From assembly GCA_031258135.1 (NCBI GenBank), contig JAIRNG010000014.1, positions 1 to 36,030 of the forward strand: a stretch of DNA of 36,030 bases, read 5' to 3'. The position numbers were made by a program, and so were the translations under genes. This document shows, piece after piece, positions 7,641-15,329 of this stretch. The DNA is from Mediterranea sp. (in: CFB group bacteria). Its GTDB lineage: Bacteria > Bacteroidota > Bacteroidia > Bacteroidales > Bacteroidaceae. The notes under the pieces are model-generated. The model was not told the DNA's origin. It saw only the letters and a program-made list of their open reading frames with translations, and made no database searches. Every line of letters begins with the position of its first letter. Within the stretch, counting starts at the first letter, position 1.

Positions 7641-7724
7641 AAAAAGCTGCCTGCAGAATCTAAAAAGCTGCCTGCAGAATTCAAAAAGCTGCCTGCAGAA
7701 TTCAAAAAGTTGCCTGCAGAATCC
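7641..7724. repeat. Four tandem copies of a 21-bp unit
   Basis: The unit AAAAAGCTGCCTGCAGAATTC repeats four times without gaps (7641, 7662, 7683, 7704), with only single-base changes (TCT, TTC, TTC, TCC ends and one C to T). It lies in the 301-bp gap between two convergent genes (7470 and 7772). Each copy contains a short palindrome around CTGCAG. The rest of the gap, apart from the terminator, shows nothing recognisable. The 21-bp length keeps one reading frame open (heptad KSCLQNS), but the ORF has no other sign of being a gene. Confidence 0.85.
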
Positions 7725-7771
7725 AAAAAAACTTGTTGAGACTGATAATGGTTGTCTGTCCCGGCAAGAGA

Positions 7772-9445
7772 TTATTCCTTCGTTACCCTGAACCAGTCGA
7801 CTTCAGTCCAGCCGCCGTCGTTCGTTGTGATGGCCGGGCGGGTGCAGAATGTACCGATTTTGGCTCCGATCCATTTACCTTCTTTCGCCCGGAACGGTTG
7901 GCCGAACTTCGTGAACTCCTTTCCATCGGGGCTGTAGCTAAAGTCACACATCACCAGCAGGTCGTGTCCGCCTTCGCTCGATGTGATCTTCCTGCCGTCG
8001 GCGCTGAATCGTACTTTCAGGTAGATGGTATTGTCTTTCAGGCCGGTAGATGCATTGACCTGTTCGGCGGCGCCTCTGTCCGCCTGATTGCAGACCACTT
8101 GCGACAGGACAAGGCCCTTGTCTGTGTTTTCAAGGATCAATCCGGCATAGTCCATTCCCATAACGACAAGTCCGGTACGTTCGCCGGTGTATTTCTTTGT
8201 GGGTTTGAATGTCAGCTTGATTGTTGCGGCAAAGTTATCGGATGGCGTCTTTTGCAACATCAGGTTAGTCACATCCCACAGGCTCTTGTATGCCGGCGTT
8301 ACGGGATATGAGTACAGGCGGACGTTCCCTTTGCCTCCATCAAAGAAAGCCCATTTCTCGTTAATGGCGGCATGCCATTGCCATTGGGGGGATAGCGTGA
8401 ATCCGTCGAACTCATCGCTTTCCTGAGGGGTGCAGATGGGATATGTCTTTCCTGCGTCCGGTTTTTTATACGTAAGCACAGGCTCTCCACATCCGTCGCC
8501 GTCTTTGTCGACGCCGATAACGGGCCAGTCGTTCACCCATTTCATCGGCTGGAGATGTACGATACGCCCGTAAGCGCCTACATCCTGAAAGTGCAGGAAC
8601 CAGTCTTCTCCGGTAGTTGTGTTTACCCATGCGCCCTGGTGGGGCCCATTGACCTGAGTGTTACCCTGGTGAAGAACATCTTTCGATTCGTAGGGGCCAT
8701 ATACATTTTTTGAACGAAGAACGGTTTGCCATCCTGTCGGTACTCCGCCGGCCGGTGCAAAAATATAGTAATACCCGTTACGTTTGTAGAATTTAGGGCC
8801 TTCAATCGTCTCGTGGCTTTCGTGTCCATCGAAGATGATGCGGGATTGAGTGGCGGCTTTGCTTGCATCCGGCGTTAATTCGCAAATGCTCAGGATACTT
8901 TTTAATTGCGCACGGCTTCCTGCGTAACCATGTACCAGGTATATCTTACCGTCATCGTCCCATAGGGGAGATGTGTCGATGATCCCTTTGCCCGGCTTAA
9001 CCAAGACCGGTTCCGTCCAGGGGCCTTCCGGGTATTTGGCTTTTACCATGAAAGCTCCCTGATCGGGATCGCCCCAGAAAATGTAAAACTCACCTTTATG
9101 AAAGCGGATGCAAGGCGCCCATACACGATTGCCATGTTCGGGGCGATCCGTTTCTTCTATCGGGGGGAGGGCGGGCGCGGCCGCGCCGATAATCGTCCAG
9201 TTAACCAAATCGTTGGAGTGCAGAATCTGTAACCCCGGCAGACAATTGAAACTGGATGATGTCATGTAATAATCATTATCGACGCGGCAAACATCCGGGT
9301 CGGAATAGTCTGCATAAAGAACAGGATTTTTGTATGTGCCGTTTCCCTGGTCGGCGACCCATACTTCGGATACATCATTCTTCTGTGCTGTTACGGGAAG
9401 CGCCATTAATAGGCAGAGGCTCAATGTCTGTACCGGTCTTTTCAT
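7772..9445 (-). CDS. Secreted glycoside hydrolase family 43 enzyme with C-terminal beta-sandwich
   Basis: A 557-residue secreted enzyme; signal peptide MKRPVQTLSLCLLMALPVTAQ. The five-bladed GH43 propeller spans about 35-330 with the catalytic triad in place: general base Asp in LYADYSDPDVCRVD, the pKa-tuning Asp in GIIDTSPLWDDDGKIY, and general acid Glu in HETIEGPKFYKRNGYYY. A second domain (about 345-557, starting ESDEFDGFTLSPQWQW) is the concanavalin-like C-terminal module seen in beta-xylosidase/arabinofuranosidase-type GH43 proteins. GH43 enzymes mostly act on alpha-L-arabinofuranosides, beta-xylosides or galactans; the particular substrate cannot be read here. It is the last gene of a GH28-DUF4861-GH43 set, which suggests pectin side-chain processing. 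A dispersed repeat separates it from DUF4861. Confidence 0.9.
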   Translation of the reverse strand: MKRPVQTLSLCLLMALPVTAQKNDVSEVWVADQGNGTYKNPVLYADYSDPDVCRVDNDYYMTSSSFNCLPGLQILHSNDLVNWTIIGAAAPALPPIEETDRPEHGNRVWAPCIRFHKGEFYIFWGDPDQGAFMVKAKYPEGPWTEPVLVKPGKGIIDTSPLWDDDGKIYLVHGYAGSRAQLKSILSICELTPDASKAATQSRIIFDGHESHETIEGPKFYKRNGYYYIFAPAGGVPTGWQTVLRSKNVYGPYESKDVLHQGNTQVNGPHQGAWVNTTTGEDWFLHFQDVGAYGRIVHLQPMKWVNDWPVIGVDKDGDGCGEPVLTYKKPDAGKTYPICTPQESDEFDGFTLSPQWQWHAAINEKWAFFDGGKGNVRLYSYPVTPAYKSLWDVTNLMLQKTPSDNFAATIKLTFKPTKKYTGERTGLVVMGMDYAGLILENTDKGLVLSQVVCNQADRGAAEQVNASTGLKDNTIYLKVRFSADGRKITSSEGGHDLLVMCDFSYSPDGKEFTKFGQPFRAKEGKWIGAKIGTFCTRPAITTNDGGWTEVDWFRVTKE

Positions 9446-9483
9446 GGTAAGTAAATGTTTAAAATTAAATAATAGTAAAATGA

Positions 9484-9529
9484 TGGGTACACGGATGACA
9501 CGGATTAAGCGGATGAACGCGGATTTTTA
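9484..9529 (+). repeat. Dispersed CACGGAT/GCGGAT repeat, single copy
   Basis: GGGTACACGGATGACACGGATTAAGCGGATGAACGCGGATTTTT is a close relative of the modules at about 1629-1663 and, inverted, about 1778-1830. It lies in the 104-bp gap between the DUF4861 and GH43 genes, inside what otherwise looks like one operon. The unit itself is built from short CGGATNA sub-repeats. Confidence 0.75.
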
Positions 9530-9549
9530 GTTTTCTTATTCAATCTGTT

Positions 9550-10761
9550 TTATCTTATTGAAACGGTGACCGGATGATCCAGTTCGTCTTTCCATTCACG
9601 AACGGATGCAAACCAGGCTTCAGGGGTTTTATACCCGAAGGTTTCTTTCATGGAAGTGAAGGTAATGTAATAACGGATATAGCTGGCGCCTTTCGCTCCG
9701 ACCGTATACAGGTAGTTCGATGGGTCTTTAACTTCCGCCTTCACATATTTTTGTGGGACGTAAGCGGCCAATCCGACCGTTTCCTTTGCGTATTTCAGGG
9801 TATCGTTTACCGGCCAGTCGGTTCCCCAGCACGCAATGAGTCCTTTATGGTCCGAGAACGAAACCGAACCTTTAACGTCTTGTACGCCGGTACAAAACAC
9901 TTCGTCTTTCAGTGGTTCTTCAAAGAATGTCTCTACCAGGACGTCGCGATGACCGGCATAAAGTGTATAACGATTGATCATGTTCAGGCTTGAACCTTGG
10001 TAGTCCCACTCGTTGGCTTCTACCTCTACCACCGTGCGTACCGGGCCGTAAGCCAGGATGCGTTCTGTACGGGCAGACACGGGTTCAATATGGGTTGCTT
10101 TCGTTCCGTTCCAACCTTTCCATGCGCCGGCGCCACAGCTTCCGCTTACGCGCAACACGTCATCGCCGAAGCCGCGGGCCAGTTGCTCGTCCGTAGGATA
10201 GAATTGACACGCTTCGATTTCAAGGCCTTTATTGAACTTACCATAGATATCGACCGTTTGCTTCTGGTCGAAATAGATGCGGTACGCCGCCAGCTCCGAT
10301 TCAAAGGCGGGGCCGTGGTGATGGAGTTGATTGTAGATGTGGCTTGTACCGGGAATGGTGAGCGAACGGACGGGAACATGTTTGCCTTTCCTGTCACTGA
10401 CCAGCATTTCCGCAAATACGCGGGCTTTATACGGTTTATCGTTTCTCTCGGAACAGAGCGTGATTTCAAACCTCTTTTCGCCGTTAGCGGGCAGGTCAAC
10501 CACAAATGCCAGTTCATCGGCTTTGCGGTCGTTGTTCAGATCGTCCAACTGCGAAGGGATTTCCAGGGAGCCGTCCCGGACCGTAGCCGATCTGGCTTGG
10601 AAGTTCAATCCGAGATCACTTAATTTGATGGCTACCGGAACGTCGGTTTGTTCTTTCTTCCGGTTATTCTTCACTTCTACGGTTATCGCCTTTTCTATTC
10701 CTTGTGCCCATATTGCGGTACAAGTTGCTGCAAACAAAAGGGAGACAAAAATCTTTTTCAT
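9550..10761 (-). CDS. DUF4861 family secreted protein
   Basis: A 403-residue protein with a clear signal peptide (MKKIFVSLLFAATCTAIWAQG). The body matches the DUF4861 family as I know it: an N-terminal beta-sandwich with EVKNNRKKEQTDVPVAIKL, the central HHHGPAFESELAAYRIYFD block, and the later VSGSCGAGAWKGWNG and WGTDWPVNDT segments. The family is common in pectin-degrading loci of Bacteroidota, but I cannot assign a reaction. Conserved His, Glu and Tyr in LHHHGPAFESELAAYRIYF could be functional residues. The gene lies 14 bp after the GH28 gene, so both are almost certainly co-transcribed; this supports a periplasmic or surface step in pectin breakdown. Confidence 0.8.
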   Translation of the reverse strand: MKKIFVSLLFAATCTAIWAQGIEKAITVEVKNNRKKEQTDVPVAIKLSDLGLNFQARSATVRDGSLEIPSQLDDLNNDRKADELAFVVDLPANGEKRFEITLCSERNDKPYKARVFAEMLVSDRKGKHVPVRSLTIPGTSHIYNQLHHHGPAFESELAAYRIYFDQKQTVDIYGKFNKGLEIEACQFYPTDEQLARGFGDDVLRVSGSCGAGAWKGWNGTKATHIEPVSARTERILAYGPVRTVVEVEANEWDYQGSSLNMINRYTLYAGHRDVLVETFFEEPLKDEVFCTGVQDVKGSVSFSDHKGLIACWGTDWPVNDTLKYAKETVGLAAYVPQKYVKAEVKDPSNYLYTVGAKGASYIRYYITFTSMKETFGYKTPEAWFASVREWKDELDHPVTVSIR

Positions 10762-10775
10762 GGCTTTCGCTACGG

Positions 10776-12380
10776 CTACCTGAAATTCAATGTTTCGAGC
10801 TTATTGCCTGCGCTGTATGTTTCTCCATTCACTTTGATCCCGGCATTCCTGATACGGAGCGGCGCGCCTTCCCGGGCTTCTATCTTCATGTTTTCCAGAG
10901 TAACGTTCACAGCCTGACTGATGACTACCCCTTCTTTGGCGTCGCTGATGACCACGTCTTTTACGGTTATGTTTTCGATAGGCATTTCAGGAAGTCCGTT
11001 GAAGAACATTGCACGGCCCGAACCTTTGCAATAGACGTTAGAGATATGTATATCACGGAAAGCGGGCGTTTCTTCGGTAACCGGCAACGGGGTCATATCC
11101 TGGTTTCCTTCATCTTCCGCCGTAACCTCGCCGGGCCCTTTACCACCATAGAACAAGTCGAACAATAAAGGTTCGTTAGGTATATCGATCATGTGAATGT
11201 TGTGAATGTAGATGTTTTCTACAACGCCGCCGCGCCCGCGGGCGCTTTTGAATCGGAGACCGACATCCGTTCCTAAGAAAGTACAGTCGGCCACATAGAT
11301 GTTTTTCACGCCGCCCGACATTTCGCTACCGACGACGAAGCCCCCATGCCCATGGAATACGGTATTGTTTCTGATGATCACGTTCCGGCACGGCTCGCCT
11401 CTTCTGCGTCCGTTTTCATTCTTGCCCGATTTGATGCAAATGGCGTCATCTCCGGCATCAAAGATACAATTGATGACCAGTGCGTTTTTGCACGATTCCA
11501 GGTCGAGCGCATCGCCGTTCTGTGAATACCAAGGATTGAACACCTTTACATTATTCAGAGTGATAAACTCACAGGATAGCGGATGAATACACCAGCTTGG
11601 AGAGTTTTTGAATGTCACGCCCTCAAGCAGCACCTTTTTACACTTGATGAAGCTAAGCAGTACCGGGCGAAGCCATGGACGTATCTCATTCCATTCTTCT
11701 TCGGTTTCAATACCTTCCGGATTATTGAACGATTTGGTTGCCATAGCGCCTTTCAACGCGCCTGCGGTTGGATACCATATCCTGCCGTCAGCATGAACAA
11801 CGCCACCCGATCTTACCAGATCGTTCCATTGCCTTTCTGTCATTTTCTCCTTTTTAACAGGCCTCCAGGCATCGCCGGCGCCATCAAATACGCCATATCC
11901 GGTGATAGCGATGTTTTCCGCATTGCGGGCGGAAACAGGCGATTGACAACGGCGTGTATCCAACCCTTCAAATGACGTTTCAATAACGGGATATGCCTCA
12001 AAGTCGGCCGTAAAGATCACCAATGCATTCTTTTCCGTATATAGATTAACATTACTGAGTATTTCGATAGGCCCTGTGAGCCACAGGCCTCCGGGAATAA
12101 TGACTTTCCCTCCGCCTTTGGCATGAACGTCTTTAATGGCATGATTGATAGCATCGGTATTCAGGGTTATCCCATCGCTTTTAGCGCCGAAGTCGAGAAT
12201 GTTAACCTCGTATGCAGGGAAAGACGGTTGTTCTACTTCCGGCATATCGAATGGAAGGTTCTCATAGATACTGTTATTGATGGCGACAGCCTCTTGCTGA
12301 TGACAGTCCGTACAAGCGCCCCAGAAGAGCGGAACACATGCTACTGCCGACATTAGAATCTTATTGGATAATGTATTCAT
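10776..12380 (-). CDS. Glycoside hydrolase family 28 (polygalacturonase-type), lipoprotein
   Basis: A 534-residue right-handed beta-helix pectinase. All four GH28 active-site motifs are readable: NGDALD (NTD position), DAGDDAICIKSG (catalytic Asp pair), GHGGFVVGSEMSGG (GHG) and RFKSARGRGG (RIK position). GH28 enzymes hydrolyse alpha-1,4-galacturonic acid or rhamnogalacturonan linkages; NGDALD and the large inserts favour an exo-acting type, but this is inference. The N-terminus (VPLFWGACTDC) has a plausible lipobox ending at Cys22, so the enzyme may be lipid-anchored. It is the first gene of the GH28-DUF4861-GH43 operon and has its own upstream -7 box. It is divergent from fabI. Confidence 0.92.
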   Translation of the reverse strand: MNTLSNKILMSAVACVPLFWGACTDCHQQEAVAINNSIYENLPFDMPEVEQPSFPAYEVNILDFGAKSDGITLNTDAINHAIKDVHAKGGGKVIIPGGLWLTGPIEILSNVNLYTEKNALVIFTADFEAYPVIETSFEGLDTRRCQSPVSARNAENIAITGYGVFDGAGDAWRPVKKEKMTERQWNDLVRSGGVVHADGRIWYPTAGALKGAMATKSFNNPEGIETEEEWNEIRPWLRPVLLSFIKCKKVLLEGVTFKNSPSWCIHPLSCEFITLNNVKVFNPWYSQNGDALDLESCKNALVINCIFDAGDDAICIKSGKNENGRRRGEPCRNVIIRNNTVFHGHGGFVVGSEMSGGVKNIYVADCTFLGTDVGLRFKSARGRGGVVENIYIHNIHMIDIPNEPLLFDLFYGGKGPGEVTAEDEGNQDMTPLPVTEETPAFRDIHISNVYCKGSGRAMFFNGLPEMPIENITVKDVVISDAKEGVVISQAVNVTLENMKIEAREGAPLRIRNAGIKVNGETYSAGNKLETLNFR

Positions 12381-12414
12381 ATTGAGTGTAAATTCTATTG
12401 TTATTTGTAATGTA

Positions 12415-12441
12415 CAAAGATATTGCGGATAAGTCCCGCAA
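12415..12441 (-). promoter_or_regulatory. Promoter of the GH28-DUF4861-GH43 operon
   Basis: On the minus strand TATCTTTG (12415-12422) matches TAnnTTTG exactly. A TTG at 12439-12441 lies 16 bp upstream, slightly close for a -33 element. The leader to the GH28 start at 12380 would be about 30 nt. Confidence 0.5.
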
Positions 12442-12492
12442 GTGTGTACTATTTGATAATATAGGTGTATTTTTTGTTGATTTGCGCTTTTC

Positions 12493-12525
12493 TTGGTAAG
12501 GATAATAATAAAGTTCTTATCTTTG
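12493..12525 (+). promoter_or_regulatory. Promoter of fabI
   Basis: TTG at 12493-12495 is followed after 22 bp by TATCTTTG (12518-12525). This matches the Bacteroidota -33/-7 arrangement, 30 bp before the fabI ATG. Confidence 0.6.
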
Positions 12526-12555
12526 CCGCCTGATTCAACAAATTGAAAAATAGAT

Positions 12556-13413
12556 ATGAGTTACAACTTACTGAAAGGTAAAAAAGGTATTATTTTCGGC
12601 GCGCTCAATGAGCAATCCATCGCCTGGAAAGTAGCTGAACAAGCTGTAGAGCAGGGAGCGGCCATTACATTGACAAACACTCCCATCGCAGTGCGCATGG
12701 GTGAGGTTTCCGAGCTGGGCAAGAAGTTGAACTGTGAGATTATCCCTGCAGATGCTACCAGCGTAGAAGACCTGCAAGAGGTATTCCGTCGTTCGATGGA
12801 AGTACTTGGCGGGCAGGTAGACTTTGTGCTGCACTCCATCGGCATGTCTCCTAACGTACGCAAGAAACGTACGTATGACGATTTGGACTACGATATGCTG
12901 GATAAAACATTGGATATATCGGCCGTTTCATTCCACAAAATGATACAGGTAGCCAAAAAGATGAATGCCATCGCTGAATATGGCTCGATTGTAGCATTAA
13001 GCTATGTAGCGGCGCAACGTACGTTCTTCGGATATAACGATATGGCCGATGCGAAAGCGCTGTTGGAATCGATTGCCCGTAGTTTCGGATATATATACGG
13101 CCGTGAGAAGAACGTTCGCGTAAATACAATATCCCAATCGCCAACCCCAACGACTGCCGGTTCGGGTGTGAAGGGTATGGATAAGCTGATGGACTTTGCA
13201 AACCGCATGTCTCCGCTGGGCAATGCTTCCGCCGATGAGTGTGCAAGCTATTGCATTGTGATGTTCTCCGACCTTACGCGTAAGGTGACCATGCAGAACC
13301 TGTTCCACGATGGAGGTTTCTCCAGTGTAGGCATGAGTTTGCGTGCTATGGCTACTTACCAGAAAGGCCTTGAAGAATACATGGATACTGACGGAAACAT
13401 TATTTACGGATAA
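12556..13413 (+). CDS. fabI: Enoyl-[acyl-carrier-protein] reductase (NADH)
   Basis: A 285-residue short-chain-dehydrogenase-type enoyl-ACP reductase, the last reduction step of type II fatty-acid elongation. The N-terminus GKKGIIFGALNEQSIAWKVAEQ is the FabI-type nucleotide-binding segment (G-x5-SIA), and FGYNDMADAKALLESIAR contains the catalytic Tyr-x6-Lys. The longer C-terminus (NLFHDGGFSSVGMS, then QKGLEEYMD) is usual for Bacteroidota FabI. FabI is an essential enzyme where no FabK/FabL/FabV substitutes. It has its own promoter and is separated from the RsmI-like gene by a 61-bp gap that holds a hairpin. Confidence 0.95.
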   Translation: MSYNLLKGKKGIIFGALNEQSIAWKVAEQAVEQGAAITLTNTPIAVRMGEVSELGKKLNCEIIPADATSVEDLQEVFRRSMEVLGGQVDFVLHSIGMSPNVRKKRTYDDLDYDMLDKTLDISAVSFHKMIQVAKKMNAIAEYGSIVALSYVAAQRTFFGYNDMADAKALLESIARSFGYIYGREKNVRVNTISQSPTPTTAGSGVKGMDKLMDFANRMSPLGNASADECASYCIVMFSDLTRKVTMQNLFHDGGFSSVGMSLRAMATYQKGLEEYMDTDGNIIYG

Positions 13414-13419
13414 TCGGGA

Positions 13420-13459
13420 GTAAGCAGTCAACAGCTCTTGGCAGTTACTGACTGCTTAC
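13420..13459. repeat. Hairpin between fabI and the RsmI-like gene
   Basis: GTAAGCAGTC (13420-13429) pairs perfectly with GACTGCTTAC (13450-13459) around a 20-nt loop. There is no T-run after it, so it is not a clear intrinsic terminator; a processing site or short dispersed repeat are alternatives. Confidence 0.6.
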
Positions 13460-13474
13460 CCCTTACTTCTGAAA

Positions 13475-14179
13475 ATGGATGCAGCTCTTTATCTTATTCC
13501 CGTGACTTTGGGCGATACGCCGGTTGAGAAGGTATTGCCTTCCTATAATAAAGAAGTCATATTGAATATCCGGCATTTCATTGTGGAGGATGTTCGTTCG
13601 GCCCGTCGTTTTCTAAAGAAGGTGGAATGTGGTATTGATATAGATACGCTTACCTTTTATGTATTAAACAAGCATACTTCTCCCGAAGCGCTATCCGGTT
13701 ACCTGAAACCTTTGATTGACGGAAAGTCTATGGGAATCCTTTCGGAAGCCGGCTGTCCTGCAATAGCGGACCCGGGCGCCGATGTGGTGGCTATTGCTCA
13801 ACATAAAGGATTGAAAGTCGTTCCTTTGGTCGGGCCTTCTTCCTTATTATTGGCTATCATGGGATCAGGGCTTAACGGACAGCGCTTTGCGTTTCATGGT
13901 TACCTGCCTGTCGACTCCGGTGAACGGGTTAAGAAATTGAAGCTGTTGGAGCAGCAGGCCTATACGGAAAAACAAACCCAGCTGTTCATTGAAACGCCTT
14001 ATCGTAACCATAAGATGGTTGAAGACATTTTACAGCACTGTCGTCCCCAGACAAAGTTGTGTATAGCAGCTAATCTTACCTGTGAAGGCGAATACCTGAA
14101 AACCCGGACCGTAAAAGAATGGCGGAATTGCGTTCCCGACTTGTCTAAGCTTCCTTGTATATTCCTCTTGTCTCCATGA
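13475..14179 (+). CDS. SAM-dependent methyltransferase, RsmI/tetrapyrrole-methylase family
   Basis: A 234-residue tetrapyrrole-methylase-fold protein. LYLIPVTLGDTP at the N-terminus, GKSMGILSEAGCPAIADPGADVVAIAQ near 90-115 and VVPLVGPSSLLLAIMGSGLNGQRFAFHGYLP near 120-150 match the RsmI family, which methylates the 2'-OH of 16S rRNA C1402. The protein is shorter than canonical RsmI (about 280 residues) and the first loop lacks the usual GNLGD, having VTLGD. It is therefore more likely a Bacteroidota paralogue of uncertain substrate than RsmI itself. ETPYRNHKMVEDIL is also family-typical. Its last 35 bp overlap the 3' end of the convergent membrane-protein gene. Cytoplasmic. Confidence 0.82.
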   Translation: MDAALYLIPVTLGDTPVEKVLPSYNKEVILNIRHFIVEDVRSARRFLKKVECGIDIDTLTFYVLNKHTSPEALSGYLKPLIDGKSMGILSEAGCPAIADPGADVVAIAQHKGLKVVPLVGPSSLLLAIMGSGLNGQRFAFHGYLPVDSGERVKKLKLLEQQAYTEKQTQLFIETPYRNHKMVEDILQHCRPQTKLCIAANLTCEGEYLKTRTVKEWRNCVPDLSKLPCIFLLSP

Positions 14180-15272
14180 TCTGTTTCAGGTGATCGTATT
14201 CATTCTCGAACATTTCGCTGAAGTAGTTCCGGTTCAGGTTAAATTCTATTTGTTGAAAAGTCCACAGTTTCCCGTTCTCAACCTTGGGACTGCATAAAAG
14301 CCCGTCCGCTGTTCCCAAATCTAAAATGAACAGATAAACCAGCCGGTCTGTCTCTTCATTCCTGAATTTATACTTAATGCTGAACTCCGGTTTGAGATCT
14401 TTCCAGGCCTGCGGAAAAGTCTCTTTCAAGAGACGCTCGACACCACTCCTGATGTCTTCTTTGAATAGCAAATAGGTCTCCAACAGAATATCTGTCTTCC
14501 CTTTATCGATAACCCGTTGCGGGGAACGTTTCGCTAAAAAAAGCATGTTGTAGTTTACTACGGCAATCCGTATGATGGGATGGATGTACTCATTCTTATA
14601 CTCGTCTGCCAGAATCTTGTCTATTCTGCCGATGACCTCTCCCTGAGGAGTGACTACAGGAACAAACTCCGGCGCTTTTACGCTTCGTAGTATTTGTATC
14701 TCGATTTGCTCCACAATCATGCTGGTTATACAAACAAAAACCGGAGCGATATGCAACATAAACCGCATAAAGCCATTGTCCGGCGACCGGGTAAAGATCA
14801 GCCCGATAGCGATAAAAGCGAAATGTATGGTGGTCAGTCCGAAGAATATACGGATGCAGCACAGTGTCAATGTGGTTACACACATCTGTCCTTTCAGGCC
14901 GGCGGCTGCTTTATGTTTATACGGAATCATTGAATATCGTTTCCTGTTCAGGAAAAGGATCAGCAATGGAAGTATTACGGTCATCTCAAGCGTAAGCGGG
15001 AGTAAATGTTGAGGCCATTCGTTGTGCGCGCCCATGAAAAAAGCTATGATGCTCAATATGACGAGTACAATCGTGCTTGAAAAGAGAATAAAGTGTATAC
15101 TCCGCGGTTTGTACGCCGCATAATAAAACATGGAAGACAGTATGGCTATCGCGGCCCCGATGTAGACGGTCAGGTTCACCGGAATGAATTTGCTTAATAA
15201 CATCGCAATGATTATCGGTATAAACCCCAATGACATGTTTGACCCGACTGAAAATCCACTATCATTTTTCAT
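14145..15272 (-). CDS. Integral membrane protein with degenerate Nudix-like C-terminal domain
   Basis: A 375-residue protein. Residues 1-210 contain about seven hydrophobic helices (for example LGFIPIIIAMLLSKFI, IHFILFSSTIVLVILSIIAFFMG, IHFAFIAIGLIFT, IAPVFVCITSMIVEQI). Residues 220-360 form a soluble domain whose order of segments resembles Nudix hydrolases: EVIGRIDKIL, a core strand IIRIAVVNYNMLFLAKRSP, then ETYLLFKEDIRSGVERLLKETFP in the place of the Nudix box and KYKFRNEETDRLVYLFILDL. The conserved Gly and REUxEE pattern of a functional Nudix box is missing, so catalysis is doubtful and a ligand-sensing role is possible. It is the last gene after DPP-IV and lipA (57 bp after lipA) and overlaps the convergent methylase by 35 bp. 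The Nudix assignment is tentative. Confidence 0.65.
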   Translation of the reverse strand: MKNDSGFSVGSNMSLGFIPIIIAMLLSKFIPVNLTVYIGAAIAILSSMFYYAAYKPRSIHFILFSSTIVLVILSIIAFFMGAHNEWPQHLLPLTLEMTVILPLLILFLNRKRYSMIPYKHKAAAGLKGQMCVTTLTLCCIRIFFGLTTIHFAFIAIGLIFTRSPDNGFMRFMLHIAPVFVCITSMIVEQIEIQILRSVKAPEFVPVVTPQGEVIGRIDKILADEYKNEYIHPIIRIAVVNYNMLFLAKRSPQRVIDKGKTDILLETYLLFKEDIRSGVERLLKETFPQAWKDLKPEFSIKYKFRNEETDRLVYLFILDLGTADGLLCSPKVENGKLWTFQQIEFNLNRNYFSEMFENEYDHLKQIMETRGIYKEA

Positions 15273-15329
15273 CCTGTCTGCTCTCTCCTTTGTTATAAAA
15301 CAATAAGGATGTGGATTAAGTTCTTCGTT

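Noticed and set aside
7582-7791. 69-aa ORF with KSCLQNS heptads
   Set aside because: The heptads are only the translation of the 21-bp tandem repeat, and the ORF runs into the 3' end of the convergent GH43 gene. Kept as a DNA repeat, not a gene.
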